A stretch of 64,000 nt of DNA from Marinobacter oulmenensis (lineage in GTDB: Bacteria > Pseudomonadota > Gammaproteobacteria > Pseudomonadales > Oleiphilaceae), in the NCBI RefSeq assembly GCF_014201735.1, contig NZ_JACHFE010000008.1, positions 116,487-180,486 on the forward strand. The letters run 5' to 3'. Below, in pieces: positions 30,097-40,038 of this stretch. The notes beneath the pieces were generated by a model. The model worked only from the letters and a program-made list of their open reading frames with translations, did no database searches and was not told the DNA's origin. A program made the position numbers and the translations under genes. Positions within the stretch are counted from its first letter, which is position 1. Every line of letters begins with the position of its first letter.

Positions 30097-31341
30097 ATGT
30101 TCAGACCCCTATCCTTCTACATCGGGCTGCGATACACCGCCGCCAAAAGGCGCAATCACTTCATCTCGTTCATATCCCTGACGTCCATGATCGGGCTGAC
30201 CCTGGGTGTGGCCGTCCTGATAATCGTGCTGTCCGTGATGAATGGCTTTGACCGGGAGCTCAAACAGCGCATTCTCGGTATGGTGCCTCACGCGATCATC
30301 CAGGGTGCCAACGGACCGCTGGAAAACTGGCAGAACGTTGACGACCGGGTCGAGGAAAATCCCAGGGTGCTGGCGGCTGCGCCGTTCATCCGGGGCCAGG
30401 GCATGGTGACCGGTGGCGGCAATGTCCGGGGTGTGATGCTCAACGGCGTCCTGCCGGAGCAGGAGAAAACCGTCTCGATTATCGAAGACCATTTTGAGGA
30501 AGGCTCGCTGGAGGCGTTACGCCCCGGCGAATTCGGCATCATCATTGGCCGGCTGATGGCCAACAGTCTGGGGCTGGCGGTCGGTGACCGGCTTACCGTG
30601 GTGATGCCGGAAGCGTCCGTAACCCCGGCGGGCGTCCTGCCCAGGCTCAAGCGCTTCACGGTCAAAGGGATTTTCAGCGTCGGTGCTGAACTGGATGGCA
30701 ATTACGCACTGATTCATATGGATGACGCGGCCCGTCTGATGCGCACCGGAGGCAAGGCCGAGGGCGTTCGACTGCTGGTGGATGACCTGTTCGCCGCGCC
30801 CAAGGTGGTCAATGACGTGGCCCGGGAACTGGGCGGGCGTTTCTACGTCTCGGACTGGACCCGTACCCACGGCAATCTGTTCCAGGCCATTCGCATGGAG
30901 AAAACGATGATTGGCCTGCTGCTGATGTTCATCGTGGCGGTCGCCGCCTTCAACATTGTTTCAACCCTGGTGATGGTGGTCACCGACAAGACACCGGATA
31001 TCGCCATCCTCCGGACCATGGGGGCCACCCCCGGCCGGATCATGCGGATTTTCATCATCCAGGGGGCGGTAATTGGCATCTTTGGCACGCTGGTGGGCAC
31101 CACCCTCGGGGTTCTGGGTGCCCTGAACATCAGTGACATCATTGCCTGGGTCGAGAAACTGCTGGGGCGCCAGTTCCTCAGTGCCGATGTCTATTTCATC
31201 AGCTACCTGCCCTCCCAGTTGCAGTGGCCGGACGTGATGATTATCAGCGGCGCTGGCCTGGCCATGAGCCTGCTGGCAACCATCTACCCGGCCTGGCGGG
31301 CATCGCGGATCGAGCCGGCGGAGGCATTGCGTTATGAGTGA
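30097..31341 (+). CDS. lipoprotein-releasing ABC transporter permease (LolC/LolE/LolF family)
   Basis: This 414-aa permease extracts lipoproteins from the inner membrane for LolA. There is one helix near the N-terminus (SMIGLTLGVAVLIIVLSVMNGF), a large periplasmic domain (about 50-265) and three C-terminal helices (about 275-300, 325-350, 375-400). The end reads YPAWRASRIEPAEALRYE, as in LolC/LolE. Only one permease gene flanks lolD here, whereas E. coli has lolC and lolE. It could therefore be a LolF-type homodimer. It overlaps lolD by eight bases. Confidence 0.92.
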   Translation: MFRPLSFYIGLRYTAAKRRNHFISFISLTSMIGLTLGVAVLIIVLSVMNGFDRELKQRILGMVPHAIIQGANGPLENWQNVDDRVEENPRVLAAAPFIRGQGMVTGGGNVRGVMLNGVLPEQEKTVSIIEDHFEEGSLEALRPGEFGIIIGRLMANSLGLAVGDRLTVVMPEASVTPAGVLPRLKRFTVKGIFSVGAELDGNYALIHMDDAARLMRTGGKAEGVRLLVDDLFAAPKVVNDVARELGGRFYVSDWTRTHGNLFQAIRMEKTMIGLLLMFIVAVAAFNIVSTLVMVVTDKTPDIAILRTMGATPGRIMRIFIIQGAVIGIFGTLVGTTLGVLGALNISDIIAWVEKLLGRQFLSADVYFISYLPSQLQWPDVMIISGAGLAMSLLATIYPAWRASRIEPAEALRYE

Positions 31342-32038
31342 TCGGAAAAACGGCGGCCCGACACGGGTGATTGACTGCCAGAAGGTAACCCGGACTTACA
31401 GCGAGGGCCCGGAGAAACTGACCATCTTCTCCGATATTTCCCTGCAGGTGGAGCCCGGGGAAACCCTGGCAATTGTCGGCAGCAGCGGGGCCGGTAAAAC
31501 CACGCTGCTGAACCTGCTGGGTGGCCTGGACCGGCCATCCTCCGGCAGTATCCGCATCTGTGATCAGGATATTCACCGGCTGTCGGAAGCCGGTCGAGCC
31601 CGGTTTCGTAACCGGCATCTGGGCTTTGTCTACCAGTTTCATCACCTGCTGCCGGAGTTTTCCGGTCTGGAGAACGTGATGCTGCCGTGCGTGCTGGGCG
31701 GTCTGTCACCACGGCAGGCCAGCCGCAAGGCGGAAGCCCTGCTGAAGCGGGTGGGGCTGGGTGAGCGCCTGGCTCACAAACCCGGTGAACTGTCCGGAGG
31801 TGAGCGTCAGCGTGTTGCCATTGCCCGGGCGCTGGTGAATGAGCCGGACTGTGTGTTGATGGACGAGCCCACTGGTAATCTGGATGAGAACACCGGTGAA
31901 GGGATTCGCGCTCTGATCGAGGACCTTCGGGATAACTTCGGAACGGCCTTCATCATGGTGACCCACGATATGGGCATGGCCCGGAGTCTGGGCCGGGTGC
32001 TGCGCCTGGAACAGGGGCGGCTGGTTCAGGAAGCGTGA
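31334..32038 (+). CDS. lolD: lipoprotein-releasing ABC transporter ATPase LolD
   Basis: This 234-aa ABC ATPase has Walker A GSSGAGKTTLLNLLGGLDRP, Q-loop YQFHHLLPEF, signature LSGGERQRVAIARAL, Walker B CVLMDEPTGNLD and H-loop VTHD. The LolD-specific FVYQFHHLLPEFSGLENVMLP block is present. It begins eight bases inside the permease gene and is translationally coupled. Its last 13 bases overlap the convergent DUF2062 gene. Confidence 0.96.
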   Translation: MSDRKNGGPTRVIDCQKVTRTYSEGPEKLTIFSDISLQVEPGETLAIVGSSGAGKTTLLNLLGGLDRPSSGSIRICDQDIHRLSEAGRARFRNRHLGFVYQFHHLLPEFSGLENVMLPCVLGGLSPRQASRKAEALLKRVGLGERLAHKPGELSGGERQRVAIARALVNEPDCVLMDEPTGNLDENTGEGIRALIEDLRDNFGTAFIMVTHDMGMARSLGRVLRLEQGRLVQEA

Positions 32039-32571
32039 GTGCTCGCGCTGGCCTGCTTTAACCGGTGCTTGCGCCGCTCGCGCCAGTCGGTGCGGATTTT
32101 CCGGCGCCACAGGTACTGTATGCCAAGGTAAGCCACGCAGGCGCTGATGGTCGCGACGATCAGTGAACCCAGGTAAAGCGGAATGCCGATGTCGACCAGG
32201 CGTTCGCTGATCCAGCCCCATGACAGCTCGAAGTCGAACGCCAGTACCGGACGATTGAGTATCCAGGCGCCGATTTTGTAATTGAAGTAGAACATGGGCG
32301 GCATGGTCAGCGGGTTGCTGATCCAGACCAGGGCCACAGAAAGCGGCAGGTTGGCATTGAACCAGATGGCAAAGAAGGCGGCGGCCACCATCTGGAATGG
32401 CATGGGTATGAAGCAGAACCAGATACCCACCAGAAATGACCGGGCAACGGAATGCCGGTTGATGTGCCAGAGGTTGGGTTCATGAAGGAAGTCGCCGAGG
32501 AAGCGCAGCGAGCGGATCGACTGCACTTTTTCCGGTGTCGGCAAATACCGCTTCATGAACTTCTTCGGCAT
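32026..32571 (-). CDS. DUF2062 membrane protein
   Basis: This 181-aa protein matches the DUF2062 family: a SVARSFLVGIWFCFIPMPFQM segment, PLSVALVWISNPLTMPPMFY and a C-terminal helix (GSLIVATISACVAYLGIQYL). Two to three membrane helices and basic termini are seen. Its molecular role is unknown; in Pseudomonas it also sits between lol genes and comEC. It is divergent from comEC and overlaps lolD by 13 bases. Confidence 0.87.
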   Translation of the reverse strand: MPKKFMKRYLPTPEKVQSIRSLRFLGDFLHEPNLWHINRHSVARSFLVGIWFCFIPMPFQMVAAAFFAIWFNANLPLSVALVWISNPLTMPPMFYFNYKIGAWILNRPVLAFDFELSWGWISERLVDIGIPLYLGSLIVATISACVAYLGIQYLWRRKIRTDWRERRKHRLKQASASTHAS

Positions 32572-32650
32572 GGGAAGTCCGGCCTGTTAGAGAATCGTCG
32601 AAAATTGAGTGGCAACCCCGGGTTGCCGGCAGCCTTCCGGAGGACAGGGA

Positions 32651-35095
32651 ATGTCCCGAGACGCTCGCTCCAGCACTACCCCCGAACACGCCGGGCATGG
32701 CGCGGTGCTGTCTCTCGCGTTCTGCGCTGGCGTAATCTTACTGTATCGGCTGACGCTGTGGCCACCCTGGTTCCTGCTATCCGGCATTCTGCTGTTCTCC
32801 CTTCTTTATCTTGGACTGCGATCCCGGACGCCGCTGGCCGCCTCCCTGGTGCTGATTCCGCTGGGGCTGGCCATCGGTCTGCTGTGGGCATCCTGGCAGG
32901 CCGGGGATCGTTTGCAGACACGCCTGCCCTCCGCACTCGAACAGCAGGAGCTGTCGGTTGAGGGCTATCTGTGCAGCCTGCCCAGCCCTGGCAGTTTCGA
33001 CAGTCTCCGGTTCGACTTCTGTGTGACCGGCTATCCGGGGCTTGATAACCGTTTCAGGGCCACAGCTCTGCCGGACCTGCTCCGGTTGTCGTGGTATGGC
33101 CGTGACGGTCAGAGCCTGCCGGGAACCCGGCTGCGCCTCACGGTTGTATTGAAACGCCCCCACGGCCATCTGAATATTGCCGGTTTCCGCTATGAAGACT
33201 GGCTGTTTCGTCATGGCTTCCGGGCCACCGGCAGTGTCCGCGACGTGGCGCTGGCAGGGAACATCCAGTGCGGAGCCGAATGTCGTTACCGGGAATGGCA
33301 TCTGGCTGTGGCTCAGTGGGTCCGCAGCGCGTTTGCCGGAGCGGAACGCTTTCCCTTGATCGCCTCACTGCTGATCGGGGATCGTGGCTTTCTCACGGAT
33401 CAGCACTGGCAGACCCTGAAAGCCACCGGCACCATTCATCTGGTGGCCATCTCCGGCCTGCATCTCGGGCTGGTGGCCGTCTTGATCAGTGTGCTGGTCC
33501 GGTTATCGCTGCTTTTGTTGCCGCCTGGTGTCATCGGTCAGGGCAGGGCGAGGTCCATTGTTTTCGGCGCGATGGTCGCCGGATGTCTTTGCTACGCGTT
33601 GCTCGCCGGCTTCAGCGTGCCCACCCGGCGGGCGCTGATCATGGTGACGGTGGCCGGCTGGTCTCTGCTTCGGGCGCGTCAGGTGGGGGTATGGCGGCCC
33701 TATGTTCTGGCGCTGACGCTGGTCCTGTTTCTGGATCCCTTTGCGCCGCTGGATCAGGGCTTCTGGCTGTCGTTCGGCGCAGTGGGTGTATTGCTGACGG
33801 TCTTTGCCGGTCGGGTGCGGCCACCGGGCTGGCTGGGTGGTCTGTTGATTGCGCAGTTGGCGGTTTTTGTCGGTCTCTGGCCCTTTCTTACGGCCCAGGG
33901 GCAATCCCAGCCCATGGTGGGGTTTGTTGCCAATCTGGTGGCCATTCCCTGGGTGGCCCTGGTGGTCATGCCGCTGTTGCTGGCGGGCACTTTGCTGACA
34001 CTGCTGTCTGGTGGGTTCCTGCTGCCACTGGTCCGGGACGGATTTGATGGCGCCCTGGGGCTGCTCTGGTGGTGGCTCGAAAAGGTTCAGGCCATCGCCC
34101 TGCCGGCCTTGCCGGAACTGTCGTTGCCCGTCAGTGGGCTGGCCGCCATCCTGGTGCTGCTGGTTCTGCGTTTTCCGGGAACGGCTTTCCGTACTGTCAC
34201 CGCACTGGTGTTGCTGTGCTGGGGCGTTCTGTTATTTGTGATTGCGGAGGATTCGGGCAACCCGCTGGCAGCGGTTCCGGAGGTGCGGGTCTGGGATGTG
34301 GGGCAGGGGCTGTCGGTACTGGTCAGGGCCGATAACCGGGTGCTGATCTACGACACCGGGCCGGGTGTTGAAGGCGTGTACTCCGCTGTGGAGTCGGTGC
34401 TGATTCCGGGGCTCGGGGCACTGGGTATCCAGCGCGTGGATGATCTGGTGATCAGCCATGCCGATTCTGATCACGCCAGTGGCCTGGCGGCACTGGTTGA
34501 GCGTTTCCCCGTGACACGGCTGGTCAGCGGTGAGCCGGCGGCGGTTGATGAGCGGGGCCTGCTGCCCCTGCCGGTCGAGCCTTGCCCGTCCGGACGCCAG
34601 GCCTGGGGGCCGCTGGTTCTGGAATTCTGGCAGTCAGCCGGGGCGGTCTCGGGGAATGATGCCTCCTGCGTTCTGCGGATTATTCACCCGGAATCCGGCA
34701 CGGATGTGCTGTTGACCGGCGACATCAGTCGTGAGGTGGAGCTTGAAATGCTTGCCGCTCCCGATGGCCCCTGGCCGGGCCTGGCGGAGGGGCCGAGAAT
34801 CCTGCTGGCGCCGCACCACGGCAGCAAGACCTCCTCGTCACCGGGGTGGATCACAGCGTTACGCCCGGACCGGGTGATTTACACGGCCGGCTATCGCCAT
34901 CGCTATGGCCATCCGCATCCGGACGTCACTCGCCGTTACCGGGAGCGGCAGGTGCCTGCGCTCAATACCGCCTGCTCCGGTGAAATCATCATCCGTCTGG
35001 CGCCCGGAGGGCCGGAAATTCACGAACAGCGGGCGTCTGCTCCGTTCTGGATAAGCGGTCCGGGGCTGGCCCGTGATCAATGTGGTATACCGTGA
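32651..35095 (+). CDS. comEC: DNA internalisation competence protein ComEC/Rec2
   Basis: This 814-aa polytopic membrane protein forms the channel for single-stranded DNA uptake in natural transformation. It has N-terminal helices, an OB-like domain (about 65-210), the Competence domain with the motif TGTIHLVAISGLHLGLVAVL, many helices, and a C-terminal metallo-beta-lactamase domain with VWDVGQGLSVLV, ISHADSDHASGL and LLAPHHGSKTSSS. GTG/ATG choices exist; ATG 32651 (MSRDARSSTT) has GGAGG eight bases upstream. All expected domains are intact, so DNA uptake is possible, although many species carry comEC without proven competence. Confidence 0.94.
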   Translation: MSRDARSSTTPEHAGHGAVLSLAFCAGVILLYRLTLWPPWFLLSGILLFSLLYLGLRSRTPLAASLVLIPLGLAIGLLWASWQAGDRLQTRLPSALEQQELSVEGYLCSLPSPGSFDSLRFDFCVTGYPGLDNRFRATALPDLLRLSWYGRDGQSLPGTRLRLTVVLKRPHGHLNIAGFRYEDWLFRHGFRATGSVRDVALAGNIQCGAECRYREWHLAVAQWVRSAFAGAERFPLIASLLIGDRGFLTDQHWQTLKATGTIHLVAISGLHLGLVAVLISVLVRLSLLLLPPGVIGQGRARSIVFGAMVAGCLCYALLAGFSVPTRRALIMVTVAGWSLLRARQVGVWRPYVLALTLVLFLDPFAPLDQGFWLSFGAVGVLLTVFAGRVRPPGWLGGLLIAQLAVFVGLWPFLTAQGQSQPMVGFVANLVAIPWVALVVMPLLLAGTLLTLLSGGFLLPLVRDGFDGALGLLWWWLEKVQAIALPALPELSLPVSGLAAILVLLVLRFPGTAFRTVTALVLLCWGVLLFVIAEDSGNPLAAVPEVRVWDVGQGLSVLVRADNRVLIYDTGPGVEGVYSAVESVLIPGLGALGIQRVDDLVISHADSDHASGLAALVERFPVTRLVSGEPAAVDERGLLPLPVEPCPSGRQAWGPLVLEFWQSAGAVSGNDASCVLRIIHPESGTDVLLTGDISREVELEMLAAPDGPWPGLAEGPRILLAPHHGSKTSSSPGWITALRPDRVIYTAGYRHRYGHPHPDVTRRYRERQVPALNTACSGEIIIRLAPGGPEIHEQRASAPFWISGPGLARDQCGIP

Positions 35096-35167
35096 CATTG
35101 CGGGTGTGGTCTGTACCGGCAGCTATGCTAAAGTAGCGCCGCTCGTTATCAATCAGGGAGATCAAGC

Positions 35168-35794
35168 GTGTTCGAGCTTCTTAAAGCCGGTGGCATCCTG
35201 ATGGTGCCGATTGTTGCCTGTTCGGTGATTGCCCTTGCGATCATCATGGAACGGTTCTGGTCCCTGCGGGTGTCCAGAGTGGCGCCGACCCAGTCCATCA
35301 ATGAGCTCTGGCGCTGGATCAAGAAGAAGGAGCTTAACGGCCGGAAACTCAAGGCGCTGCAGAGCTCCTCGCCCCTGGGCCGCATCCTTGCCGGTGGGCT
35401 GATGAACGCCAAGCACGGCCGCGACATCATGAAGGAAAGCATTGAACATGAAGCCGCTCAGGTTATCCATGATCTCGAGCGTTTCCTCAATCCTCTGGGG
35501 ACCATTGCCACCATCACCCCATTGCTGGGCCTTCTGGGTACCGTGATCGGCATGATCAAGGTGTTCGCGGAGATCCAGCTGGCCGGTGTCGGCAATGCCG
35601 GCAACCTCGCCGGAGGCATCTCCGAGGCCCTGATCACCACAGCTGCCGGCCTGAGTGTCGCCATCCCGACCCTGATCTGCCACCGTTATTTCATCCGCCG
35701 TGTCGATCAACTGGTGGTGAACATGGAGCAGGAAGCCATCAAGCTGGTGGAAGTGGTGCACGGTGACCGCGAGATCGACGTGGAAGGAGCCTGA
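35168..35794 (+). CDS. exbB: MotA/TolQ/ExbB proton channel family protein
   Basis: This 208-aa inner-membrane protein has three helices: about 10-30, 105-135 (TITPLLGLLGTVIGMIKVF) and 150-175 (ISEALITTAAGLSVAIPTLI). It pairs with ExbD to convert proton flow into mechanical energy. It starts with GTG at 35168, with GGGAG eight bases before. No tonB gene follows, so the partner energised is unknown. The exbB-exbD-msbA-lpxK layout is common in Pseudomonas relatives. Confidence 0.9.
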   Translation: MFELLKAGGILMVPIVACSVIALAIIMERFWSLRVSRVAPTQSINELWRWIKKKELNGRKLKALQSSSPLGRILAGGLMNAKHGRDIMKESIEHEAAQVIHDLERFLNPLGTIATITPLLGLLGTVIGMIKVFAEIQLAGVGNAGNLAGGISEALITTAAGLSVAIPTLICHRYFIRRVDQLVVNMEQEAIKLVEVVHGDREIDVEGA

Positions 35795-35799
35795 GGGTC

Positions 35800-36225
35800 G
35801 TGAAATTCAAGCGTCAGAGAAGTCAGGAGGTCGGCGTCGACCTGACACCGCTGATTGATGTGGTGTTCCTGCTGCTGATCTTTTTCATGGTGTCCACTAC
35901 CTTTACCCGCGAGAGTCATCTGCAGGTTGAACTGCCCCAGGCCAGCGGTGAGCCGGTGGCACCGGAAGAGGTGGAACAGATCGACGTGGTGATCAACGCC
36001 GAGGGTCAGTACATCCTCAATGACCGGACGCTGGTGAACAATCGTCGTGAAACCCTCGAAAAGGGCGTCAGTGAGCTGGCCCAGGGCGACAGCAGCCTGC
36101 CGTTCATCATCACTGCCGACGCCCGCACGCCCCATGAATACGTGGTCCGGGCGATGGACGTTGCCGGTCGCCTGGGCTTTGCCAAACTCAGTATCACCAC
36201 AGAGCGGGAGGCCGATAATCCGTGA
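35800..36225 (+). CDS. exbD: biopolymer transport protein ExbD/TolR family
   Basis: This 141-aa protein has a short cytoplasmic N-terminus, one helix (VDLTPLIDVVFLLLIFFMVS) holding the conserved proton-path Asp in LTPLIDVVF, and a periplasmic domain. It starts with GTG at 35800, five bases after exbB. Its stop overlaps the msbA GTG (GTGA). It forms the stator complex with the preceding ExbB. Confidence 0.92.
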   Translation: MKFKRQRSQEVGVDLTPLIDVVFLLLIFFMVSTTFTRESHLQVELPQASGEPVAPEEVEQIDVVINAEGQYILNDRTLVNNRRETLEKGVSELAQGDSSLPFIITADARTPHEYVVRAMDVAGRLGFAKLSITTEREADNP

Positions 36226-37994
36226 CTGACTCCCGATCGGAGCCCCCCATGACGAGACCGGCCACGGGCTGGGAAACCTACAAACGCCTGCTCGCCTATG
36301 TGAAGCCATTCTGGCTGGCTTTTGTTTTCGCCGTGATCGGCAACGTGATCTATGCCGGTGCCTCCACCGGCATGGCGGCGGCCATGGAATACGTCATTGC
36401 CGCCATCGAGAATCCCACGGATGAGAACCGGGTCATGCTGACCGGGCTTATCGTCGGCGTGTTTGCCATGCGCGGGCTGGGGACCTTTTTCAGTCAGTAC
36501 TTCATTAGCTACGTCGGGCGCAATGTTATCAATGCCCTGCGCAACGACGTGTTTGACCGCCTGATGAAACTGCCCTCCCGTTACTTCGATGACAACGCCT
36601 CCGGGCGGCTGGTGTCGAAGCTGACCTACAATGTCGAGCAGGTGGCCGAGGCCACCACCAACGCGGTGACCATCACCCTTCGGGAAGGGCTGACCATCCT
36701 GGGCCTGCTGGGCTTCATGATTTACACCAACTGGAAGCTGACCCTGGTGTTCCTGACTGTCGGCCCGATCATCGGGCTGGTGGTGAACTACGCCAGCAAG
36801 CGTTTTCGCCGGATCAGCAAGCGCATCCAGGGCTCCATGGGCGACATTACCCATGTGGCGTCCGAATCCATCTCCGGTTACCGCGTGGTCCGCACCTTTG
36901 GTGGTGAGGATTACGAACGGGACCGCTTCCGGGATGTCAGCAACCGCAATCTCAGGCAGAGCCTGAAAATGGCATCGACCCAGGCGATCAGCGTGCCGGT
37001 CATTCAGGTGCTGGTGGCGATCGCCATCGCAGCTCTGGTCTGGACCATGCTGTCGCCGGAGATCCGGGGTGAGATGACCACCGGCCAGCTGGTTGCCTTC
37101 ATCACGGCGGCGACCACCATGGCCAAGCCCATCCGCCAGACCACCTCGGTTCACGCCAAGATCCAGAAAGGGCTGGCGGCGGCCTACGATGTCTTTGAAA
37201 CCATGGACGAAGAGCCGGAGCAGGACACCGGTACCTGGGCGCCAGCCCGCGTCGACGGCGGTATCGAGTTCGATAATGTGGCGTTCCGCTACCGGGATCA
37301 GCTGGACGATGTGCTCAAGGAGATCAACCTGAGCATTGAGCCGGGGCAGGGCGTGGCCCTGGTCGGGCGCTCGGGTAGCGGCAAGTCCACCCTGGTCAGC
37401 CTGTTGCCCCGTTTTTACGAATACACCGGCGGTGACATCCGCATCGACGGCCACTCGCTCAAGGATTTCTCACTGCGGGCGCTCAGGGCCCAGATTGCCC
37501 TGGTGAACCAGAACGTGGTGCTGTTCAACGACACGGTTGCCGCCAACATCGCCTACGGCGCCCTGCGGGACTGCACTCGCGAGGAGATCCGGGAGGCGGC
37601 GGAAAAGGCCCATGCCCTGGAATTCATCGATCGCATGCCCGAAGGCATGGACACCCTGATTGGTGATAACGGCGTGATGTTGTCCGGTGGCCAGCGCCAG
37701 CGTCTGGCCATCGCCCGGGCCATTCTCAAGGATGCGCCTATCCTCATTCTGGATGAGGCCACCTCGGCGCTCGATACCGAATCTGAACGCCATATCCAGG
37801 AAGCACTGGATACGGTCATGGAAGGGCGGACAACCCTGGTGATTGCCCACCGTCTGTCTACCATCGAAAAGGCGGACCGCATTCTGGTGATGGATAATGG
37901 CCAGATTGTTGAATCCGGTTCCCACGAAGACCTGCTGGCAGCGGGTGGCGCCTACGCCCAGTTGCATCAGGTTCAGTTCAGTGAGCAGGCATGA
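36222..37994 (+). CDS. msbA: lipid A export ATP-binding/permease protein MsbA
   Basis: This 590-aa ABC half-transporter has six membrane helices in residues about 20-320 and an ATPase domain with Walker A GRSGSGKSTLVSLLPRFYE, signature LSGGQRQRLAIARAIL and Walker B ILILDEATSALD. MsbA flips core-lipid A across the inner membrane. Its neighbour lpxK acts just before. The start may be GTG 36222 (overlapping the exbD stop) or ATG 36249 (MTRPATGWETYKRLL, GGAG upstream, 581 aa). The second is closer to the usual MsbA length. Confidence 0.95.
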   Translation: MTDSRSEPPMTRPATGWETYKRLLAYVKPFWLAFVFAVIGNVIYAGASTGMAAAMEYVIAAIENPTDENRVMLTGLIVGVFAMRGLGTFFSQYFISYVGRNVINALRNDVFDRLMKLPSRYFDDNASGRLVSKLTYNVEQVAEATTNAVTITLREGLTILGLLGFMIYTNWKLTLVFLTVGPIIGLVVNYASKRFRRISKRIQGSMGDITHVASESISGYRVVRTFGGEDYERDRFRDVSNRNLRQSLKMASTQAISVPVIQVLVAIAIAALVWTMLSPEIRGEMTTGQLVAFITAATTMAKPIRQTTSVHAKIQKGLAAAYDVFETMDEEPEQDTGTWAPARVDGGIEFDNVAFRYRDQLDDVLKEINLSIEPGQGVALVGRSGSGKSTLVSLLPRFYEYTGGDIRIDGHSLKDFSLRALRAQIALVNQNVVLFNDTVAANIAYGALRDCTREEIREAAEKAHALEFIDRMPEGMDTLIGDNGVMLSGGQRQRLAIARAILKDAPILILDEATSALDTESERHIQEALDTVMEGRTTLVIAHRLSTIEKADRILVMDNGQIVESGSHEDLLAAGGAYAQLHQVQFSEQA

Positions 37995-39052
37995 GTACCG
38001 ATCTGGTTGACCGTCTCTGGTATGGCCAGCGCCGCCCGCTGGCGCTGCTGACGCCGCTGGCATGGCTGTATCGGGCTGTTTCCGGTGCCCGCCGCCGCAA
38101 AGCCTGGCAGGCGCGTAACGAGTCTCTGCCGGTCCCGGTGGTGGTGGTGGGGAATATCACAGCCGGAGGTACCGGTAAATCGCCCCTGACGGCCCGGCTG
38201 GTCCAGCGGATGCGGGACGGCGGCTGGCGCCCGGTCATTCTCAGCCGGGGCTATGGCGGAACCAGCGAACAGTATCCGATTGAGGTCAGTGAGGGCACGC
38301 CGGCTGGCATCTGTGGCGACGAACCCCTGATGCTGGCACTGGCAACCGGTTGCCCGGTCGTGGTCGATCCCGATCGCTGCCGGGGTGCCCACCATGCCAT
38401 CGAAAACGACCTGGGCGATGTCCTGATCTGCGATGACGGGCTGCAGCATTACCGGCTTCCGCGGGATATTGAACTGGCGGTGTTTGATGCCGGCCGGGGT
38501 ATCGGTAACGGCGCCATGATTCCTGTTGGCCCCCTGCGGGAGCCCGTTGAACGCCTGTCTGGCGTGGATTTTGTGATCCTTAACGGCGCGGCGTTCCCGG
38601 AAAACGGCGAGCGCCTGTTCGACTTTGCCGGGGTGGAGCATCCGGACATCCACGCCATGGCCCTGAAACCGTCGTCCCTGGTCAACCTGAATTCCGGCGA
38701 GACGCTGGCCCCGGAGGCTCTCCAGAACAGGCCGGTGCGCGCCATTGCCGGTATCGGCAACCCCGCCCGCTTCTTTGACACCTTGCGGGGCCTTGGCGCC
38801 CGGGTGACGGAGCAGCCGTTTCCGGATCACCACCATTTCCGTCCCGAGGACCTTGGGTTCAATGCCGGTGACTGGCTGGTGATGACCGCCAAAGATGCGG
38901 TTAAATGCCGTGGCTTTGCGCCGGATAATACCTGGGTATTGACGGTGGAGGCCTGCCTGTCGGAACCTTTTGAACAGCGTTTTATGGACCGGCTCGAGGC
39001 CTGCTCGAGCCCGTTGCGGGAACATCATACAGAGAGAACGAACGATGGATAA
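37991..39052 (+). CDS. lpxK: tetraacyldisaccharide 4'-kinase LpxK
   Basis: This 353-aa kinase phosphorylates the 4' position of the lipid A disaccharide precursor at the inner membrane. The P-loop [19 protein letters not shown] is near residue 55. [18 protein letters not shown] and the C-terminal TAKDAVKC block are typical. Its ATG overlaps the msbA stop (ATGA). ycaR starts inside its last eight bases. Confidence 0.96.
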   Translation: MSTDLVDRLWYGQRRPLALLTPLAWLYRAVSGARRRKAWQARNESLPVPVVVVGNITAGGTGKSPLTARLVQRMRDGGWRPVILSRGYGGTSEQYPIEVSEGTPAGICGDEPLMLALATGCPVVVDPDRCRGAHHAIENDLGDVLICDDGLQHYRLPRDIELAVFDAGRGIGNGAMIPVGPLREPVERLSGVDFVILNGAAFPENGERLFDFAGVEHPDIHAMALKPSSLVNLNSGETLAPEALQNRPVRAIAGIGNPARFFDTLRGLGARVTEQPFPDHHHFRPEDLGFNAGDWLVMTAKDAVKCRGFAPDNTWVLTVEACLSEPFEQRFMDRLEACSSPLREHHTERTNDG

Positions 39053-39233
39053 GAAACTCCTGGCGCTGCTGGCCTGCCCGGTGTGCAAGGGCGAACTCAA
39101 GCTCAACGACGCCCGTACCGAACTGATCTGTTATCAGGATGCCATGGCCTTTCCGATCCGTGAGGGCATTCCCGTGATGCTGGCCAACGAAGCCAGAACG
39201 CTGGACACGGACGAACGCCTACACAAGCAATAA
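39045..39233 (+). CDS. ycaR: YcaR/Trm112 family protein
   Basis: This 62-aa protein ([20 protein letters not shown]) has a CPxC pair and the fold of the Trm112 family. Such proteins activate methyltransferases or act as small zinc-like proteins; the second Cys pair is not complete (only ELICYQD remains). In E. coli ycaR also lies between lpxK and kdsB. ATG 39045 has GAGAGAA upstream and overlaps lpxK by eight bases. Confidence 0.9.
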   Translation: MDKKLLALLACPVCKGELKLNDARTELICYQDAMAFPIREGIPVMLANEARTLDTDERLHKQ

Positions 39234-39252
39234 GCCACCCACAGGTTCTGAT

Positions 39253-40038
39253 ATGTCCTTTACCGTTGTCATACCTGCCCGCTACGCCTCCAGTCGTCTG
39301 CCGGGCAAGCCGCTGGCCATGATTGCCGGCAAGCCGATGATCCAGCACGTTTGTGAACGGGCGGGTGAAAGCCGGGCGGACCGGGTCGTGGTGGCGACCG
39401 ACGATGCCCGCATCGAAGAAGCCTGTCGTGCCTTTGGCGCCGAGGTGGTGATGACCTCGGCCAATCATGCCAGTGGCACGGATCGCCTGGAAGAAGTGGC
39501 CAGAAAGCTCCAGCTCGAGCCCGATCACCGGGTGGTGAACGTCCAGGGGGACGAGCCCCTGATCCCGCCGGCTCTGATCAACCAGGTGGCCGACAATCTG
39601 GAGCAGTACCCCGAAGCCGCCATCGCGACCCTGTGTGAGCGCCTGCACGACATCCGTCAGGTGTTCAATCCCAACGTCGTCAAGGTGACCTTTGATACCC
39701 GGGGCATGGCGCATTATTTCAGCCGGGCGCCGATTCCCTGGGCGCGGGACCTGTGGCAGCCGGGCGTGGCACCGGCGGACCTGGAGCTGCCTAAGGACAT
39801 CGGCTATTTCCGGCACATCGGTATCTATGGCTACCGCACCCGGGTGCTGACTGACTTTGTCAGCTGGCTGCCGGCCCCCACGGAGAAGGTGGAAGCCCTG
39901 GAACAGCTGCGGGCCCTCTACAACGGCGCCGTGATTCATGTTGATATTGCGGACCGTCCGCCGGCTCCCGGTGTCGACACCGAGGAAGACCTCAACCGGC
40001 TGCGGGCCCTGATGGAAAAGGGAGGATCCCATGTCTGA
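39253..40038 (+). CDS. kdsB: 3-deoxy-manno-octulosonate cytidylyltransferase KdsB
   Basis: This 261-aa enzyme activates Kdo as CMP-Kdo for lipopolysaccharide inner core assembly. The nucleotide motif [17 protein letters not shown], the block [11 protein letters not shown], and HIGIYGYRT are visible. Length is close to E. coli KdsB (248). It overlaps the phosphatase gene by eight bases. Confidence 0.97.
   Translation: MSFTVVIPARYASSRLPGKPLAMIAGKPMIQHVCERAGESRADRVVVATDDARIEEACRAFGAEVVMTSANHASGTDRLEEVARKLQLEPDHRVVNVQGDEPLIPPALINQVADNLEQYPEAAIATLCERLHDIRQVFNPNVVKVTFDTRGMAHYFSRAPIPWARDLWQPGVAPADLELPKDIGYFRHIGIYGYRTRVLTDFVSWLPAPTEKVEALEQLRALYNGAVIHVDIADRPPAPGVDTEEDLNRLRALMEKGGSHV

Noticed and set aside
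36006..37454. 482-codon minus-strand frame antisense to exbD-msbA
   Set aside because: ExbD and MsbA have all their motifs on the other strand.
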